NCBI GenBank assembly: GCA_902767005.1 | Contig: CACXFY010000005.1 | Coordinates: forward strand, 1-7,971 | From: an uncultured Erysipelotrichaceae bacterium | GTDB taxonomy: Bacteria > Bacillota_I > Bacilli_A > RF39 > UBA660 | Reading direction: 5' to 3' | DNA length: 7,971 bases | Shown here: piece after piece, positions 6,157 to 7,971 of the stretch | How positions within the stretch are numbered: the stretch's first letter is position 1 | Layout: each line of letters starts with the position of its first letter | Made by a program: the position numbers and the translations under genes | The notes under the pieces: generated by a model | Seen by the model: only the letters and a program-made list of their open reading frames with translations | The model's database searches: none | Told to the model about the DNA's origin: nothing

Positions 6157-6181
6157 AAAAAAAAAGGAGTTGCCTCCTTCT
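6157..6181 (-). terminator. Intrinsic terminator of the gapA unit
   Basis: The transcript shows AAGGAG, a GCAA tetraloop of the stable GNRA class, CTCCTT and then seven further T (nine T in a row in total). The 6-bp stem can extend by a few A-U and G-U pairs into the flanks. It lies 7 bases beyond the stop of the small membrane protein gene and upstream of the pgk promoter, separating the two transcription units. The left arm resembles an SD site, but no start codon follows at suitable spacing. Confidence 0.93.
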
Positions 6182-6187
6182 ATTTAG

Positions 6188-6619
6188 TTATTTTTTTTCA
6201 TTTATACAAGTTCCAGATGTATGTGTTCTAAACCAAACATCAAATTGTTTAATATATTCTTCTGATCCAATTCTATCAGCTATTAATTTTTGTCCATCAA
6301 AATCATATGTTATACCATTAGCAGTATATCCAGTGATTGTTTTATCATTATAGGAAATAGTAATATTTCCTTCTTTTGATGTACAAACTAGTTTACTTGA
6401 TGAGTTTACAAATAGTGTTATTATTAAGAAAATTGCTACGATAAATAGAATTAAACCTCCAAATAGAGCTCCTATTACTATTAGTACTATTTTTAAGGTT
6501 TTATTTGATTTTGGTTGTTGTACTGGCTGTGGTTGAGCAACTGGTTCACTTGTTTGATTTTCAACAGGTGTTTCTATTTGTTCTGGTTGTTGATTTATAT
6601 TATTTTCATTATTATCCAT
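6188..6619 (-). CDS. Single-pass membrane protein with small extracellular domain, unknown function
   Basis: I do not recognise a named family. The 143-residue product has three parts. A Gln/Pro/Glu/Asn-rich N-terminal tail (1-40) holds repeated QP and PV dipeptides. One hydrophobic segment (about 43-71) follows a Lys-containing stretch, which predicts an N-in, C-out topology. A C-terminal domain of about 70 residues follows. That domain has two cysteines (Cys79 and Cys138) near its ends that could pair outside the cell, and it alternates short beta-like segments (NITISYND, TITGYTANGITYDFDG) before EEYIKQFDVWFRTH. There is no lipobox or cleavable signal peptide. It starts 8 bases after gapA; its TAGGAGA SD includes the gapA TAG stop, so translation is probably coupled. 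A strong terminator follows, so it shares the gapA promoter and likely its high expression. Confidence 0.82.
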   Translation of the reverse strand: MDNNENNINQQPEQIETPVENQTSEPVAQPQPVQQPKSNKTLKIVLIVIGALFGGLILFIVAIFLIITLFVNSSSKLVCTSKEGNITISYNDKTITGYTANGITYDFDGQKLIADRIGSEEYIKQFDVWFRTHTSGTCINEKK

Positions 6620-6627
6620 AATATCTC

Positions 6628-7632
6628 CTACTTATTCATTAAATATTTAGCAGTTCTTACCATTTGAGCAGTATATGACATTTCATTATCATACCAAGAT
6701 ACAACTTTTACTAGTTGTTTTCCATCTACTTCTAAAACACTTGTAGATAAACCATCTACTAATGAGCCACAACGTCTTCCTATTACATCGCTTGATACGA
6801 TTGGATCCATTGTAAATTCCATAGTTTCATTAGTATGAGCACGTAATACTTCATTTATTTCTTCAGCAGTTGTATTTCTTCCTAGTTCTAGAGATAAATC
6901 AACTACTGATCCAGTTGGTACTGGTACACGCATAGCAGTTCCATCTAGTTTTCCAGCTAGATTAGGACAAACTAGTCCGATTGCTGAAGCTGCTCCAGTT
7001 GAAGCTGGTACAATGTTTGCTGCACAAGCTCTACCACGACGAGCCATATGTCCTTTCTTGTGAGCTATATCTAATGATGCTTGATCATTAGTATAAGCAT
7101 GAACTGTAGTCATGAATCCTTTTACAATACCAAATTCTTTATCTAAAACATCTACAACAGGTGCTAAACAGTTTGTAGTACAAGATGCTGCACTTATTAT
7201 CTTTTCATCTCCTGTTAGTGTTTCATGATTTACATTGTAAACAATTGTTTTAATATCTCCTTTTGCTGGTGCTGAAATAATTACTTTCTTTGCTCCTGCT
7301 GTGATATGTGCAGATGCTTTTTCAGCCGTAGTAAATAAACCAGTACATTCAAATACTACATCAACATCTAAATCTCTCCATGGAAGAGCATTTGGTTCTT
7401 TTTCTGCATATACTTTTACTCTTCTATTTCCAATTACGATATATTCTCCATCAGCGCTGATTTCATCAATACGATAATTACGGTGATTAGTATCATATTT
7501 TAATAGATAAGCTAATTGTTCTGCGTCTGTTAAATCATTGATTGCGACTACTTCAAATTCTGGATTTTCTTCCATAAGTCTAAAACATAGTCTTCCGATT
7601 CTTCCGAATCCATTAATTGCTACTTTTATCAT
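6628..7632 (-). CDS. gapA: Glyceraldehyde-3-phosphate dehydrogenase (NAD-dependent type)
   Basis: Oxidatively phosphorylates glyceraldehyde 3-phosphate to 1,3-bisphosphoglycerate with reduction of NAD in cytosolic glycolysis. The 334-residue length is typical. The Rossmann motif INGFGRIGR lies at 6-14, and Asp33 (IND) at the end of the second strand favours NAD over NADP. The catalytic Cys151 lies in ASCTTNCLAPV, the general base is His178 (TTVHAYTNDQ), and MRVPVPTGSVVDL and WYDNEMSYTAQMVR complete the family signature. It has a strong AAGGAGG SD ending 6 bases before ATG and a near-consensus promoter, as expected for a highly expressed gene. It is separated from pgk by a membrane protein gene and a terminator rather than directly adjoining it. 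No sign of truncation. Confidence 0.98.
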   Translation of the reverse strand: MIKVAINGFGRIGRLCFRLMEENPEFEVVAINDLTDAEQLAYLLKYDTNHRNYRIDEISADGEYIVIGNRRVKVYAEKEPNALPWRDLDVDVVFECTGLFTTAEKASAHITAGAKKVIISAPAKGDIKTIVYNVNHETLTGDEKIISAASCTTNCLAPVVDVLDKEFGIVKGFMTTVHAYTNDQASLDIAHKKGHMARRGRACAANIVPASTGAASAIGLVCPNLAGKLDGTAMRVPVPTGSVVDLSLELGRNTTAEEINEVLRAHTNETMEFTMDPIVSSDVIGRRCGSLVDGLSTSVLEVDGKQLVKVVSWYDNEMSYTAQMVRTAKYLMNK

Positions 7633-7653
7633 TTAAATCCTCCTTACTATTTA

Positions 7654-7682
7654 ATTATATAAAGCATTGCCTTATTCTTCAA
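7654..7682 (-). promoter_or_regulatory. gapA: sigma-A promoter of gapA
   Basis: On the minus strand TTGAAG (7682-7677), 17 bases, and a perfect TATAAT (7659-7654). A start near 7647 gives a leader of about 15 bases containing AAGGAGG. I see no CggR- or CcpA-like operator in the short region between this promoter and the upstream terminator. Confidence 0.85.
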
Positions 7683-7714
7683 TGTTTTTTTATTAAATTT
7701 ATGTAAACAAATAA

Positions 7715-7739
7715 AATATCCACAATAATTGTGGATATT
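7715..7739 (-). terminator. Terminator hairpin after the nucleoside kinase gene
   Basis: A perfect 11-bp inverted repeat, AATATCCACAA, loop TTA, TTGTGGATATT, followed on the minus strand by a T-rich tail (TTATTTGTTT). The kinase stop TAA overlaps the first bases of the stem. The tail is interrupted by A and G, so efficiency may be moderate, but the position between a stop codon and the gapA promoter supports the call. Confidence 0.75.
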
Positions 7740-7971
7740 ATTCAAAGAAACTTCCGCCTATGAATTCTCTTAATATAGCATCTTCTGGTACAGCATCAGA
7801 TGGTATTGGTAAGAATACTCTTAGGAAATCAATTAATCTTTTAGCTTCTTCATAATATGGAGAGTCTGTTTCTACTGAATATAGTAGTGGCTCTACATAT
7901 GTTTTTAATACTCCTATTTCATAACCAGTTGCAGAGTTTATAATTACATCACTATCATCTTGATATGGGAA
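7738..7971 (-). CDS. C-terminal fragment of a nucleoside (uridine-type) kinase
   Basis: The last 77 codons of a gene that enters from the right edge, ending in TAA (7740-7738). The visible part reads NSATGYEIGVLKTYVEPLLYSV, then SPYYEEAKRLIDFLRVFLPIPSDAVPEDAILREFIGGSFFE. This matches the conserved tail of the long uridine kinase-like nucleoside kinases of Firmicutes (about 550 residues, with a TGS-like N-terminal region): the N-S-x3-Y-E-x-x-VLK strand, the FLPIP motif and the terminal SILREFIGGS-type motif. Catalytic P-loop residues would lie outside the window, so activity cannot be judged. A role in nucleoside phosphorylation/salvage is by family only. It is followed by a hairpin terminator that separates it from gapA. 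Confidence 0.78.
   Translation of the reverse strand, partial: FPYQDDSDVIINSATGYEIGVLKTYVEPLLYSVETDSPYYEEAKRLIDFLRVFLPIPSDAVPEDAILREFIGGSFFE

Noticed and set aside
6172..6181. GAAGGAGG resembling a strong Shine-Dalgarno site
   Set aside because: It is the left arm and loop edge of the terminator stem, and no start codon follows at usable spacing before the T-run.
7715..7739. 25-base palindrome considered as an operator for gapA
   Set aside because: It overlaps the kinase stop codon and precedes a T-rich tail more than 30 bases upstream of the -35 box, so a terminator is the simpler reading.

Overview
The window comes from an AT-rich, low-GC Gram-positive-type (Bacillota) genome. All recognisable genes lie on the minus strand and are tightly packed, with Shine-Dalgarno (SD) sites of the AGGAGG type. 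TGA is a normal stop codon here: two genes end in TGA inside 4-base ATGA overlaps, and visible tryptophans use TGG. The code is therefore standard, not the Mycoplasma/Spiroplasma code. The base composition, the compactness and the glycolipid glycosyltransferase suggest a Bacilli, Erysipelotrichia or Mollicutes-related lineage. I cannot name a species.

Layout in transcription order, from high to low coordinates. (1) 7738-7971 is the 3' end of a nucleoside kinase of the uridine kinase-like family, followed by a hairpin terminator. (2) gapA (6628-7632) has a near-consensus sigma-A promoter. It is followed after 8 bases by a small single-pass membrane protein (6188-6619), and the unit closes with a strong intrinsic terminator at 6157-6181. 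(3) A second unit starts at an extended -10 promoter: pgk, a GNAT-like protein, a multi-pass flippase-like membrane protein, a GT4 glycosyltransferase, tpiA and a protein with a Spo0A-type C-terminal DNA-binding domain. From the GNAT-like gene to tpiA the genes overlap by 4 bases or are 2 bases apart. (4) A textbook sigma-A promoter at 771-799 drives an AAA_14/DUF4143-family ATPase that runs off the left edge.

Three consecutive glycolytic enzymes (GAPDH, PGK, TPI) are encoded here, but a probable membrane glycolipid module (glycosyltransferase plus LPG-synthase-like membrane protein) sits between pgk and tpiA. This could couple carbon flux to envelope lipid synthesis, but that is inference from gene order.

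The most unusual item is the 216-residue protein at 800-1450. It has a clear Spo0A effector domain but no receiver domain, and an N-terminal half I do not recognise. Its SD site and start codon are separated by a perfect 9-bp hairpin that could either terminate transcription after tpiA or loop out to bring the SD next to the start codon. No CRISPR array, tRNA, rRNA, insertion sequence or phage gene is visible, and no gene-free stretch exceeds about 115 bases.
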